DNA of 64,000 nt from Chrysophaeum taylorii (GCA_029834535.1 JAQMWT010000379.1:434001-498000); one strand, 5' to 3'; shown: positions 50,980 through 61,394, counted from the first letter of the stretch. The notes: a model not told the origin generated them from the letters alone. Program-made: numbers and translations.

Positions 50980-52875
50980 ATGAGGCGATGCGTCATCGCG
51001 GTCGTCGTCGTCTTCGTCGGGCGCGCCTTCTTGTTGACGGGGCCGGCAGCGAGTCGACGACGAGGCCCCAGGGAGGTCGAAAGGAAGACGCAACGGGACG
51101 CAGTGTTCGAGCGTTACGACCCTTCGGCGACGGGGTTGCCCAAGTTGCTGATATTCCCCGGTATCGATGGGAGCGCCAAGGTCGGCGTACGCAACCCCGC
51201 GCGACTGTTGAAAGAGTACTTCGACGTGCGCGTGCTGCGTCTGGGTCCGGATGACCGCAGCACGCACGAGGAGCTCGTGGAGCTCGCGGTGCGCGAGATG
51301 GACGGGTCTCGATGCGTGCTCGTCGGCGAGTCGATGGGTGGCGTGACAGCGCTGGGCGTGGCGCTCGAGCACGAGGACCTCGTGACGGCGATCGTGGTCG
51401 CGAATCCGGCGACCTCCTACGACCGCGCGCCGATTCGCGCTGTCGCGCCCGTGCTGCCGCTTCTCCCGCGGCCGGTCTACGAGAGCCTGCCGGCTCTAGT
51501 TACGCCGTTGTTCGGCCGGCCGGACTGGTACGAGGGCCTCCTCGAAGAGAAGGAGAGCACTTCCTCCGACAAAAATATAGTGTCGGAGGTGCTGCGGCGA
51601 TCGCGCGCGCTCTCGGGGGTGCTGCCTCCCGAGGCACTCGCGTGGCGCGAACGCGAGCTCGTGCGCGAGGGCGGCGCCGAGGTCAACGCGCTGATCGAGC
51701 GGAGACGCCGCTCGAAACAGAAGCCGCGATGGTCCGGGTCGGCCGTCTTCGTCGCCGGGACGCGCGACCTCGTGCTGCCGTCGGTCGACGAGTGCCGGCG
51801 CTTGGTGCGCGTGCTGGGTGGCCGCGTCGTCGAGTCGCGCGCGGCGGCCCACGTCATCCTCGACGAACTCAATCTGCCGCAGCTGTTGGCGCGAACGCCG
51901 GGCGTGTCGCTCCGACGACGGAGCAACGATTCCGCCGACGCCGACGTCGACGAACTCCTCGCGCCGCAATCAGACATCGAACGCCTCATGCGCGCGGCGT
52001 TTCGCGTCGTCAGCCCCCTCTTCTTTTCGACGAATCCGGCGACCGGGCGCGTTTCGAAGGGCCTCGAGCACGTCCCCGTCGCCGGAAACCGGCCCGTGGT
52101 GCTCTGCGGCAACCACCAGCTCTTCGGGCTCGACGGGCCGCTCATTGTCGCCGAGTTCGTCAAGGAACGTCGGTGCGTCGTCCCGAGCTTGGTCTACCCG
52201 CCTCTCCTCGAGGAGACGTCGCCGCTCGACCCTCTCCCGTATCCGCTCCCCGGTACGGCTGCCATGCTCCGCCGCTTTGGGTGCCGGCCGGCGGGTGCGC
52301 GCGAGATGCTCGCCGCGCTCCGCGAATCGCCGCGCGCCGTCCTCGTCTTCCCGGGAGGCGCCCGCGAGGTCTTCAAGCGACGCGGCGAGACGTATCAGCT
52401 CCGGTGGAACGACCAAACCCTCGCGCGCGTCGCCGCAAAGCTGAACGCGACGCTGGTCCCCTTCTCCGCCGTGGGGGGAGACGAATTTTTCGGGGATTTT
52501 CTTGCCGACAGCGACGAGATCCTCCGCGTCCCGGGCATTGGCGATTTCTTCCGCAATCGCACGGCCGACCTTCCGTCCTTCGTCGAAGACGACGTCTTCG
52601 TGCCTCCCGTTCTCGCGCCACGTCTCGAGGGACCCCGGCGCCAATACTTCCTCTTCGGCACGCCCATCGACACGACGCACGTCGACGCCAACAACGCGAC
52701 CGAGGTCAGCCACCTCTACGGCCGTCTCAAAGCCGCCGTCGAGGACGGCCTCTCGCGCCTCCTCTCCGCACGCGAAAGCGACCCCTACGACCGATCCGCG
52801 GCACGCAGACTCGCCTACGAAACTATCACCAACACCCAAGCCCCCACCTTTGACCTTCCGCTCCTCGACGAGTAG
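50980..52875 (+). CDS. phytyl ester synthase/diacylglycerol acyltransferase-like protein (PES family)
   Basis: Single exon; ATG 50980 gives 631 residues beginning with a hydrophobic leader (MRRCVIAVVVVFVGRAFLL), consistent with secondary-plastid import. The first half is an alpha/beta hydrolase-type domain: LLIFPGIDGS, nucleophile elbow LVGESMGGVTA and a late His region (AAAHVILDE). The second half is an acyltransferase with GNHQLFGLDG (NHx4D motif) and FPGGAREVFKRRG, the FPGGxRE signature of the PES/DGAT-like group. In plants PES1/2 make fatty-acid phytyl esters and triacylglycerol in plastoglobules during stress or senescence. The open frame extends upstream, but that part overlaps the preceding ArfGAP gene in another frame and is not used. 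Confidence 0.92.
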   Translation: MRRCVIAVVVVFVGRAFLLTGPAASRRRGPREVERKTQRDAVFERYDPSATGLPKLLIFPGIDGSAKVGVRNPARLLKEYFDVRVLRLGPDDRSTHEELVELAVREMDGSRCVLVGESMGGVTALGVALEHEDLVTAIVVANPATSYDRAPIRAVAPVLPLLPRPVYESLPALVTPLFGRPDWYEGLLEEKESTSSDKNIVSEVLRRSRALSGVLPPEALAWRERELVREGGAEVNALIERRRRSKQKPRWSGSAVFVAGTRDLVLPSVDECRRLVRVLGGRVVESRAAAHVILDELNLPQLLARTPGVSLRRRSNDSADADVDELLAPQSDIERLMRAAFRVVSPLFFSTNPATGRVSKGLEHVPVAGNRPVVLCGNHQLFGLDGPLIVAEFVKERRCVVPSLVYPPLLEETSPLDPLPYPLPGTAAMLRRFGCRPAGAREMLAALRESPRAVLVFPGGAREVFKRRGETYQLRWNDQTLARVAAKLNATLVPFSAVGGDEFFGDFLADSDEILRVPGIGDFFRNRTADLPSFVEDDVFVPPVLAPRLEGPRRQYFLFGTPIDTTHVDANNATEVSHLYGRLKAAVEDGLSRLLSARESDPYDRSAARRLAYETITNTQAPTFDLPLLDE

Positions 52876-52885
52876 CGGCGGGATA

Positions 52886-53589
52886 TTAGTAGTAGTAGCA
52901 GTGCGCCTTTTCTTCTTCTTTAAAGCGCGGCGTCGTTGCCGTTGCTGTTTCGAGAAGGGCGTCGATGCCGCGCTCGACGCTTGTCGGATCCTGGGGGCTG
53001 CAGAGGACGGCGTTGACGCCGTGTCGAAGCGCGCGTTCGATGTTGTTAACATCGTCGTCGACGAGCAAGGTGCTTTTTTTGGTCACGAGCGTCGCGCGCC
53101 GGAGCGAGAGTTCCTCCGCGACCGAAGCCAAGTGGGGCTGCGGACAGGGTCACACCTCTTCGAAACAGAACTAACCTGCTTGCCGTCGCAGGTGCCGTCG
53201 CCGTGGTACGCCCAACTTTTGTCCAAGCCCCGCACGAGAATCTGCGATCGGTAAGAAACAATTGATGGCGACCGCGCGCGCGCCTGGTGCCAGTCCGTCG
53301 GGAACGACAGTGCGAGGACCTCGGATATCAGTTCGACCTAGATATCACCTGATTCTTTGTCAGGGCGCTCGCAAACCTGCGGCGAGAACGTCACGATCGC
53401 GACGTTGATCCCGTGAGCGATCGCCGTCCGAACGAGCCGCTTCATGCACGGCCGCACGCGTTGCGCGAGGACCTCGGCCGTCTTTTGCCACACGCCGCCG
53501 GTATGCGTGCTCACGAGCGTTTGGTCGAAATCGATGGCCAGCAGCTTTATTCCCGCGTCCCGTAGCTTGGCCGCCGCGATTTGCACCAT
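52886..53589 (-). CDS. HAD-like phosphatase family protein
   Basis: Exons 53377-53589, 53176-53337 and 52886-53137, with GT-AG introns of 39 and 38 nt, give 208 residues. IKLLAIDFDQTLVSTHTGG contains the HAD motif I DxDxT/S. VAIVTFSPQ fits motif II (Thr/Ser), and STLLVDDDVNNIERAL provides motif IV (DDD). KQPHLASVAEELS lies between, as in small protist HAD-like proteins of unknown substrate. In exon 2, a 42-nt in-frame stretch (about 53242-53283, starting gcgcgcgc and ending cgatcgcag) has the length of a local intron and interrupts a conserved FP...I.VRG block. It may be a GC-AG intron, in which case the protein is 194 residues. Its stop lies 10 bp from the stop of the convergent PES-like gene. 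Confidence 0.8.
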
Positions 53590-54753
53590 CGCGTCTACTT
53601 GTTAACTGACGGTGACGTCAACAACTAACAACAACAACAACCGTCTTTCAAGAATATGGGTGGGGGGCCTGTCTGCCAAGTCGAGACGACGACGACGACG
53701 ACGTTTAATGCCGCTGGGGGGAGCGCTGGCGCTCTCTCGCCCACAGCACGCGGTGCTCCACGACGTCTCGGACCCCCGCGCGTCTTTTTGTCTGTCCCCG
53801 GGGCGGAGTACGTAAACGGGAGGAGGAACCCGTCGGAGCCGTGGGGTGCTGAAAGAAGAGCCTCTCAAACCGTCGTTTTAACGGACTCAACAATCTCGTT
53901 GAAGGTCCCAAAACATCTTTGGGATGTGTGGATTGGCGTAAAGGATCTACCCAATTCGGCGGGTCCTCCCATGACTTGGGCGATCGAGGGCCAGTCTGCG
54001 GCACGTCTGTACGTGTTCTGCCGGTCGCAATCGGCCGGATTTCTCTCGCGCGAAATGGCGCTGACTGAGCCGGCTGTTTGTCTTGGAATATGAAGTTGGC
54101 GTGCCGGCTTTCAGGCTGCTAAGGAAGTATGTCTTTGGTTTTTGGAAAGACAAAATGAATATCTGACCACCGTTCCTCGCGTAGGACCGTCGTTTGGTGA
54201 TCCAGGAGAGAGCTGCTTTGGGAAGGCAGTCACTTTTTGATGAAATCTGGGAGGTCGTCGTGGTGTGGCTTGCAGGCGCGCTTTAAATTCAGCCGAGGAG
54301 TATCTGAATCTTCGAAGAGATGATGCCGAGCAGGTCGATGACGTCGGAGACAGCGATGACCGCCGGGGCATACAACTTGGTGTCGCGTAGCACCCTGTCG
54401 CTATATGCGCACAGGCCTTTCTGAGCTCCGCGTATTCGAGTTCGGCGGCCTGTTGGCCGACGAGGAGCGGGCCTCGCGCCGCATCAGCGGGCGCAGGAAA
54501 CTACTTCCTCGTGGGTATCATGGTTCGCAGTAAAGCGAGGCGAGATGGCCTAGGTGCGTTCTTCCTGCAAGACCAACTGCCGCGGTTCGGCAAGCGGCGT
54601 TCACTCGCAGTCCTCTCTCGCCGGTACTGCTGCGTGCGCGGCCACATTGGAGTTGGAGGACATCATACGTCGCTTGAATCCATTGATGGCGGCAAGACCG
54701 CCTGCGGCGACCCCCTACACCTTCCACTTGTCTTTCTCGAAGCCCTCCCGATA

Positions 54754-54793
<40 letters not shown>

Positions 54794-54938
54794 AATGGCG
54801 GTCCTCATGGTTGCCCCGCCCATCATCAGAAACCCTCGACTTGAAAATCGTCCACACCACAGCCCAATCAATCAATGCCCCCCCGGCCAGAATACGCCTA
54901 GAGTTTGAGAACAAGGGGCGCACTGTGGCAAGTACATG
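53590..54938. other. gene-poor stretch
   Basis: No confident gene. On the minus strand at about 54290-54410 a fragment reads CAYSDRVLRDTKLYAPAV, then IAVSDVIDLLGIISSKIQIL, protein-like but with a frameshift against the preceding AELEYAELRKAC. It may be a decayed mobile-element or host exon. A (GAAA)n microsatellite sits at about 54752-54795. Confidence 0.5.
54752..54795. repeat. (GAAA)n microsatellite
   Basis: About 44 bp of aaag repeats, the reverse complement of the CTTT arrays at 19901 and 34950. Confidence 0.92.
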
Positions 54939-56930
54939 TCAAGAAGGAGGCGGCTCGGGCGGCATCCCTACCAGGGTCGTCGCCGCACCAACAGCCTCGG
55001 GGGCGCTTGGGAGCATGTCGGCGGGTGGGGTTCGTTGTTTGTCGGCATGAGGAAGTCTGCGCAGCCAGCGGGGCGGGGGCGCACGTCGCATGACCTCGCG
55101 CTCGCACGACTGGGGATCGTCGTCGGCCGCGCCAGAAGACGGTAGAGGCGGGACGCGTTGGAGCCACTCAACGTCGGAGGAAACAGCGACGTCGTTCGGA
55201 GCCACCACCTTAGCCTCCTCGAGGCGCGGCACTCGCTCGTTCTTATCCAGCAAATCCGGACGGTAATCCTCGTCGTCTCCGAGCGCGGCGGCAACGTAGG
55301 CGCGCGCCCGGCGAAGAAGCGCCGTGTCGTCGCTGTCCGCGCAACAACCGAGAAACTCGGCGGTGGAAAGCGCGGCCGCGGAATCCGGGAGCGAATTGTT
55401 GTCGCCAACCAGAGCGAGTCCTCGGTCGAGCCACGCGCCCGCCAGCGCCTCGGCTCGGGGGGGCGAGCATCCGCGCGCGGCGGCCGTCCGCGCGATCACG
55501 GTCGCACCTCCCGCGTCTCCGCGGGCGAGCACGCACGTCGCCACGAGGCGAAAACCCTCGCACTCGTCCTCGTCGAAGGCCAGCACCAGGCGCGCCGCCG
55601 TCAGGTCGCCGAGCGCCGCGAGCACGCGAAGCGCCCGCGCCGCGGCCCTCGGGCTGTGGGTTCCGAGGCGGCCGTCGCGCGCCCGCGTCTCCAGTATCCC
55701 GAGGGCGCGTCCAGCGCGATGTCTCGCCGCGTCGACGGGATAACCCTCGCCGTCTGGTACGAGGAGCACCTCGACGGCGCGATCGACGTGCGCGGAAAAC
55801 GACGAGGACCCGTTCCTCTTCGCGACGCTGGCTGCGTCGAGCATCGCGTCGACCGCGGCGCCGTCGTCTCCGCGGCTCGCCAAAATATCGCCAATTTTCC
55901 GCCGCGCCTCGGCGCCGACCAAAGACGCGCCGTCGCGTCGCGCCGCGCGCGCGTAGTCCTTGAGCGCTTCGTCGTCGACGCCGCGCGCTCGCCACGAGTC
56001 GGCCGTGTGGACCAGCGCCCGCGCCGCCGCGATGTCCGCCTCGCGGGACGCGTTTCGCTCGGGCTCCTCGTCTCTCCACTCGGCCGCGACGGGGTCGTCG
56101 ACCCACGCCGAAGCCCCCAGTCGCGCCGCGGCTTCTGCAGCCGCCCGCGCCGCGTCGAAAACTTCCTCCTCGACGACGGCGGGGGCCTCCTGTTCGGCTT
56201 CCGTTTTCCTCGTCCATCCGGCCTCGAGGGCCTCGAGTCTCGCGAGCCGGGCGGCGATATCGTACGCTTCGCGCCGCTGCTCGAGGTTTTCGACCCGCGC
56301 GACGAGCCGCGGCCAGTCGAGGGGCTCCTCCTCGCGGGCAACCAGCATCCCTTGGGGTTCCGGCGGCGCCGAGGCGAACCACACTCCGGCGGCAGCGCTC
56401 ATCGCTCCCAAAAGGAAAGCAACCGACGCGACGCACGCCGTCCCGCGACGCTTTGGCGCGCTGCCGTCGACGGCCTTCCTGGACTGTGCCGCGGCGCTTC
56501 CCGCGTCACTCGCCGACTCGTCGTTACTCGCTGATTCGGCGTCGTCATTCGCCGCCTCGACGGCCGGCGCCTCCCCGCCCACAAACCCGGCACTCGTCGC
56601 TTCTGCCGCGGGGCCGTTGTGGTCGGACGCGGCTCTTTCGTCTGTTGTTGGCGCCGGGGCCGCGGCGCCGTCGGCGTTTGTAACGCCGTTCGTCGGCGCT
56701 ACCTCGGTTGATGATGACGACGGCACCTCCTCCTCAACAACGTTGTTGCTGTTGTTGTTGTTGTTGTTGTTGTTGGGCGTCCCGTCCTCCGCTTCGTCGG
56801 GGGGGTGTGCATCGCTGAGCTCCACAGTCGACGGCGCCACGGCTGCCTCGGAACTTGCAGCCGCGCCGTCGGGCGCAGCCATGGCCGACGACACCGACGT
56901 TGTCATCCACGCGGCGTCGCCCTCCAACAT
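54939..56930 (-). CDS. TPR/SEL1-like single-pass membrane protein, function unknown
   Basis: Single-exon frame of 663 residues from ATG 56930. Residues 1-160 are low-complexity (Ala/Ser/Glu with an Asn run encoded by a GTT microsatellite on the plus strand). A single hydrophobic helix, VASVAFLLGAMSAAAGVWFA, lies at about 167-187, then a short coiled coil (LVARVENLEQRREAYDIAARL) near 210-235. The rest is helical with TPR-like pairs (RALVHTADSWRARGVDDEAL, RRKIGDILASRGDDGAAVDA, LAGAWLDRGLALVGDNN). The arrangement resembles organelle-membrane adaptor proteins, but no family is assigned. The basic/proline tail ends at 54939. It is tail-to-head with the coiled-coil gene downstream of 57246. Confidence 0.65.
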   Translation of the reverse strand: MLEGDAAWMTTSVSSAMAAPDGAAASSEAAVAPSTVELSDAHPPDEAEDGTPNNNNNNNNSNNVVEEEVPSSSSTEVAPTNGVTNADGAAAPAPTTDERAASDHNGPAAEATSAGFVGGEAPAVEAANDDAESASNDESASDAGSAAAQSRKAVDGSAPKRRGTACVASVAFLLGAMSAAAGVWFASAPPEPQGMLVAREEEPLDWPRLVARVENLEQRREAYDIAARLARLEALEAGWTRKTEAEQEAPAVVEEEVFDAARAAAEAAARLGASAWVDDPVAAEWRDEEPERNASREADIAAARALVHTADSWRARGVDDEALKDYARAARRDGASLVGAEARRKIGDILASRGDDGAAVDAMLDAASVAKRNGSSSFSAHVDRAVEVLLVPDGEGYPVDAARHRAGRALGILETRARDGRLGTHSPRAAARALRVLAALGDLTAARLVLAFDEDECEGFRLVATCVLARGDAGGATVIARTAAARGCSPPRAEALAGAWLDRGLALVGDNNSLPDSAAALSTAEFLGCCADSDDTALLRRARAYVAAALGDDEDYRPDLLDKNERVPRLEEAKVVAPNDVAVSSDVEWLQRVPPLPSSGAADDDPQSCEREVMRRAPPPRWLRRLPHADKQRTPPADMLPSAPEAVGAATTLVGMPPEPPPS

Positions 56931-57245
56931 GACGGGCGGCGGCGGCGACGATCAGAGGAGGTTGATGTTGTATGCTACAGAGGTGGTTTCGTGTGTCGTG
57001 GCCTCGACGCTGTGTGTCGCGCCACCCACGTAACGTTGGTTGACCTAACCTATCGCGTGTGGTCACGGGTTCGACCCGGCTGCATTCAAAACTAGAGTCG
57101 CGGCGCGAGTGTACACAAAACGAGCGCACGTGCTAAATGCATGCCGAAACTAGAACGCCGAGCGGCGCCGAACCTCACCTCACCTCCCGTGCGCGAGGAC
57201 CGGCGTCGAGACTGGCGACACCTCCTCATTTTACAGAAATAGTTG
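56931..57245. other. spacer between two minus-strand genes
   Basis: About 315 bp with no gene. It should contain the promoter of the TPR-like gene and the 3' end of the coiled-coil gene. A short palindrome-like sequence gggttcgaccc at about 57067 was considered as a tRNA T-loop and rejected. Confidence 0.5.
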
Positions 57246-60200
57246 CTACTGGCTAGGAACACCCCGCCGGCGCGACCCGATTTTTGGGAGCGACTTACCG
57301 CGTGCGTCTCCTCCATCCTCGGCGGCTCGCGGTGGCACACAGCCAGCGGGCGCGACGGCATACGGATTTGTTGAAGGACCGTCGCGCGAGCTGGTGCGCG
57401 AGCTCCCTCCCGAGACACTACTGCTCCTCGAGCTGCCGCGCGATCCGTCCCGGGAGCTCCCTTTTTTCTGCGCGCGCGCGTTGTTGTCACCGCCGGCACC
57501 ACCTCCGACTGAGACGACCGCCGCTGCTGCAGTTGGGGGCAAGGTCGACGAGAGCGGTGGCGGGACGTCCGCGAGGTCGTCGGGCTTGTGGTCGGGCGGG
57601 TCTCCTGCCAGGTCGTCGCCGTCTCCGACGGCCGCCGGAGGCGGTCTCTCCAGCCGTTCCTGGCGCGCCTCGTCGAGCTGGCGTTCGGCGTCTCGTTGTC
57701 TTCGCCGCTCAAGGTAAAGCGCGGCGGCGGCGATGGTCTGCGTCGTGCCCGTCGGCTGCGAGGAGGGGAGTGTCGGCTTTGGCTTTTCCTCGTCGGCACC
57801 AAAGGCGCCCTCTTCGAGGTCGCGAAGGCGACGCTCGGCGGCGTGGTCACCCCGGGTCCCCGCGCGTCCTTGTTCGTATCGCTCAATAAGCCTGCCGGGG
57901 TGGTCGTCGTCGTCGCGAGGTGTCGGGAGAAGCCCGCCGGCCTGCGCCTGCGCGACGAGGGCGAGGTGTCGCCGGATCTCGTCGTTTTCGTCGTCGGGAT
58001 TGGCGGGCCTCGACGAGGATCGAAGCGGCGGCGGCGGCGTAGTTTTCTTCTTCTTCTTCGACGCGGCGAGGACGGTCGCTGGAGATGCCGTCAGCGGTTC
58101 GTCGTCGTCGGCAGGTATGTCGGCGCGTGCCCGCCAGCGACGGCGCATGCGCGCGAACTCGTGGTCGTCTTCGTCGTCGTCGTCGTCCGCCCGGGATTCT
58201 TCTCGCATCTCCTCTCGGGGAGCGGGCGCGCGGCGGCGCGGCGCGCGCTTGAGGTGGTCGATTTCCTTGCGGAGCGCCGCCTCGGCGTGGAGCGCGCGAC
58301 GGGACCGGTCCTCGGCATCGGTCGCGGCGCGACGCAGGTCGTCGAGCTCGGCTTTGGCGGCGTCTCGAGCGAGGGCGGCCGCGTCGAGGTCGCGCTCGAG
58401 GTCGGAGATCTCGGTCCGCGCAGCGTAGGTGGACGCGCGCAGTTGCTCGATCTCGGCGCGGAGCGCGGCGTTGGCGTCGCGGGCGGTCTGGAGCGCGGTC
58501 GAGGCGTCGCGCTCGACCCGCGCGGCCTGCGACTTGTACATGGTCTCGTCGCGCGACCGGTTCTCTTTTTCGGCCTCGAGCTGGCGCTCGGCGGCACGCA
58601 GCCGCGTCGAGAGCGTGGAGACGGTCGAGGTCGACTCGTGGTGCGCGTCGCGCATTTTCTGGCGCGACTCGGCTGCCTCCGCGCGCGCCGCGTCGGCGGC
58701 CGCCTCGGCCGTCGAGAGGCGACGCCTCGAATCGGCGAGCTCGTTCCTGAGGTCGATGACTTCGTCGAAGCCCTCTTTTTCGAGGCGCCGCGCGTACTCT
58801 TTCTCGCGCGCCAACGAGGCCGAGGCGCGCCGTAGCGCGTCGTTTGCGGCGGCGTGCGCGTCGCGCGCGCGCTCGCTCTGTTCGGCCGCGGCCTCGCGAT
58901 CGAGCCTCGCCTCGGCGACGGCCGCGGCCGCGTCGGCGCGCGCCGTCGCCGCCGAGCTCCGGGCTTGGGCGACGGCGGACTCGGCGTCGAGCGCCGCGAG
59001 CGCAACGCGGCCCTCGAAGACGACGACGTCGCACCGCAGCCTTGCGGCCGCGCACGAGGCCGCGGCCTCGGCGGCCGCGACGACCAACCCGTCCGCGGCG
59101 GCCAAAACGGCCGATTCGCGCCTCGCGCGCGCAACCTCGGCGCGGCACGCCTCGGCGACGCGGCATGCCTCGGCGACGTCTTCGGCGTCGTTCGCGACTC
59201 TCGCGCGCTCGTCGCGGAGCGCCGCCCCGAGCGCCGCGCCCGCGGCCTCGGCGGCGGCGCGCGATTCGGCCGCGCGCGTCGCGGCCTCGTGAAACTGGGC
59301 GACGCGCTCGGCGCCCGCGCGCGTCGCGCGCTTCACGTCGCCGCGGAGCGTCTGCACCACGGCGCGCGCCTCGGCGAGCGACTCGTTGGCCGCGTCGTTC
59401 TGCGACTTGAGCGCCTCCTCGGCGGCGACGCGCCTCGACTGCGCGGAGTGGCACTCGGCGACGAGGTCTTCCACCGCGCGTTTCGCCTCGTCGACGCGCC
59501 CCCTCGCCTCGGTGACCTTGCGGCGCTCCTGGTCGACCCGGGCGCCCAGGACGGCCTCGCGCGCGGCGGCCGCGTCGCCGCGTCTCGAGAGGTCCCTCGT
59601 CTCGTACTCGAGCTCGGTCGCGCGCGTCCGCTCGCGGCCGAGCTCGAGGTGCGCGCGCCGGCGCTCGGCCGCGTGCGCCGCCTCGCGCTCCGAGGCCGCG
59701 TCGTCGAAGGCCTTCTTTTCCTCGGCGCGCCGCCGGGCGGCCGCGGCCGCCTTTTCGCGCTCGCGCTCGACGGTCGCGCGCGCCTCGCCGAGCTCGACGA
59801 GCCGCGTGTCGAGCTCGCGCTGCAGCGCCTCCGTCACGGCCTTGAGCTGCCCGTGGCGCTCGACGTGCGTTGCCGCGGTCGCCTCGAGCGCCCGCGCCCC
59901 CAACTCGCCCTGCGCGGCGAACGCCGCCAGCAGCGCCGCCTCGGCGCCGTTTTTCTCCCGGCGCGCAGCCTCGAGTTCCGAGGCGCGCCGTCCCGCCTCG
60001 GCATCCTCGCGCGCTCTCGCGAGCAGCGCCGACGCGTCCGCCCTTTCCGCCTCGGCCGCCGCCACCTCGGATCGCGCGAGGGCGGCATCCTCCCGCGCCG
60101 CGTCCCGGGCCTCCTCGGCGACCAAGCGCGCCTCGGCCTCGGCGGCGAGGTCGCCGCGCGCCGCGCGGAACGCCGCGCCCGTCGCGGCGGCCGCGGCCTC

Positions 60201-61394
60201 GGCCGCGTCGACGCGCAGCGCCATCGCGTGCTCCCGCGCCGCGACCCCGCGCCACCGCACGGTCGCTTCCGAAAGCGCCGTCCGCGCCGCGTCGCGCTCG
60301 CGGAACGCGTCGTTCTCGCGGTCGCGCGCCGAGTTGACGCGCGCCTCGGCCTCGGCGACGACCGCCTCGGCCCGCCGCGCGGAACGCGCGCTCATCGAGA
60401 CCGCCGCGTCGGTCGCCGCGTCGGCGGCGCTCCGCGCCTCGCGCTCTGCGTCCGCCTCGAGCGCCCACTGCCGCAGGTCGTCGACGCGGTCGCGCTCGCG
60501 CTCGTGCGACCGCGTCTCCGCCGCCTTGATCGCGTCGCGCGCGAGCTCGACCTCGGCGAGCGCGCGGTCCCTCGCCGCCTCGGCCGCCTCGACCGAACCG
60601 CGCGCGACCTCCGCCTCGCGCCGAAACGTCTCGCGCTGCGCGTCGATCTCGGCCCGCGCCGCCACGAGCGCCCTGTCGTGCTCGGCGCGCGCGCCCTCGG
60701 CCGCGACCCGCGCCGACCCCAGCGCCGCGTTCAGCTCCTCGAGCGCGCGACGCGTCCGCGCCTTCTCCTCGGCCTCTATGGCCGCCGCCGACGCGAGCCG
60801 CGCCTCGACGCCGTCGAATCGCGACCGCCACGCCGCCGCCTCCGAGGCCCGCTCGGCCGCCGCCGCCTTGGCCGCCTCGCTCTCCCGACACCTTTGGATC
60901 GCCTCGCGACGACACGCAGCCGCTTCCTCGGCGCTCCGCGCCGCGTCGGCGACCGCCCGCCGCACGCTATCCTCGGCCCGCAGCCGCGCCTGCGCCTCCT
61001 CCTGCATCCGCTTCCGCGCGGCCTCGAGCTCGGACCCGGCCTTTATTCTCCACGCCTCCACCCCCTGATCCCGCGCCTGCAGCTCGCCCAGGAGCTCGCC
61101 GAATTGCGCGAACATCTGCTGCCGCTGCTCGAGCCGCACCATCATGTCCTCGTGCTGCTGCTTTTCGGGCGACGACGACGACGCGGGCGACGGCAAAGCG
61201 AAGGGCGTCGGCGACAGGATCGTCGACGCTTCTGGCTCAAACTCCTCCCTCTCTCTCTCTCTCTCCGGGAGGAGGCCCGCCGGCCGCCGCTTCGTCGGGC
61301 TCGACGACGACGACAAACCCTCCGGGCTCCCGCCGCCACCGTACAGCCCCTTCTTCTTCTTGTAGGCGCGCCCGGGGGGCGCTTGCCTCACCAT
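57246..61394 (-). CDS. very long Ala/Glu/Arg-rich coiled-coil protein
   Basis: Single-exon frame of 1382 residues from ATG 61394 (MVRQAPPGRAYKKKKG). Residues from about 85 to 1080 are nearly continuous heptad-rich sequence dominated by Ala, Glu, Arg and Asp (for example EAARKRMQEEAQARLRAEDS), punctuated by few prolines, predicting a long rod. The N-terminal 80 residues and the C-terminal 300 are disordered, Pro/Ser/Asp-rich and basic. No motor, ATPase or membrane segment was seen, so it is likely a cytoskeletal, centrosomal, Golgi-matrix or nuclear scaffold; the exact role is unknown. The extreme codon bias keeps other frames open on both strands for kilobases, but those are not annotated. 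Confidence 0.8.
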   Translation of the reverse strand: MVRQAPPGRAYKKKKGLYGGGGSPEGLSSSSSPTKRRPAGLLPEREREREEFEPEASTILSPTPFALPSPASSSSPEKQQHEDMMVRLEQRQQMFAQFGELLGELQARDQGVEAWRIKAGSELEAARKRMQEEAQARLRAEDSVRRAVADAARSAEEAAACRREAIQRCRESEAAKAAAAERASEAAAWRSRFDGVEARLASAAAIEAEEKARTRRALEELNAALGSARVAAEGARAEHDRALVAARAEIDAQRETFRREAEVARGSVEAAEAARDRALAEVELARDAIKAAETRSHERERDRVDDLRQWALEADAEREARSAADAATDAAVSMSARSARRAEAVVAEAEARVNSARDRENDAFRERDAARTALSEATVRWRGVAAREHAMALRVDAAEAAAAATGAAFRAARGDLAAEAEARLVAEEARDAAREDAALARSEVAAAEAERADASALLARAREDAEAGRRASELEAARREKNGAEAALLAAFAAQGELGARALEATAATHVERHGQLKAVTEALQRELDTRLVELGEARATVEREREKAAAAARRRAEEKKAFDDAASEREAAHAAERRRAHLELGRERTRATELEYETRDLSRRGDAAAAREAVLGARVDQERRKVTEARGRVDEAKRAVEDLVAECHSAQSRRVAAEEALKSQNDAANESLAEARAVVQTLRGDVKRATRAGAERVAQFHEAATRAAESRAAAEAAGAALGAALRDERARVANDAEDVAEACRVAEACRAEVARARRESAVLAAADGLVVAAAEAAASCAAARLRCDVVVFEGRVALAALDAESAVAQARSSAATARADAAAAVAEARLDREAAAEQSERARDAHAAANDALRRASASLAREKEYARRLEKEGFDEVIDLRNELADSRRRLSTAEAAADAARAEAAESRQKMRDAHHESTSTVSTLSTRLRAAERQLEAEKENRSRDETMYKSQAARVERDASTALQTARDANAALRAEIEQLRASTYAARTEISDLERDLDAAALARDAAKAELDDLRRAATDAEDRSRRALHAEAALRKEIDHLKRAPRRRAPAPREEMREESRADDDDDEDDHEFARMRRRWRARADIPADDDEPLTASPATVLAASKKKKKTTPPPPLRSSSRPANPDDENDEIRRHLALVAQAQAGGLLPTPRDDDDHPGRLIERYEQGRAGTRGDHAAERRLRDLEEGAFGADEEKPKPTLPSSQPTGTTQTIAAAALYLERRRQRDAERQLDEARQERLERPPPAAVGDGDDLAGDPPDHKPDDLADVPPPLSSTLPPTAAAAVVSVGGGAGGDNNARAQKKGSSRDGSRGSSRSSSVSGGSSRTSSRDGPSTNPYAVAPAGCVPPRAAEDGGDARGKSLPKIGSRRRGVPSQ

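Noticed and set aside
57010-57090. tRNA-like T-loop sequence (gggttcgaccc)
   Set aside because: The flanking bases cannot form a 5-bp T stem, and no matching anticodon or acceptor arms were found.
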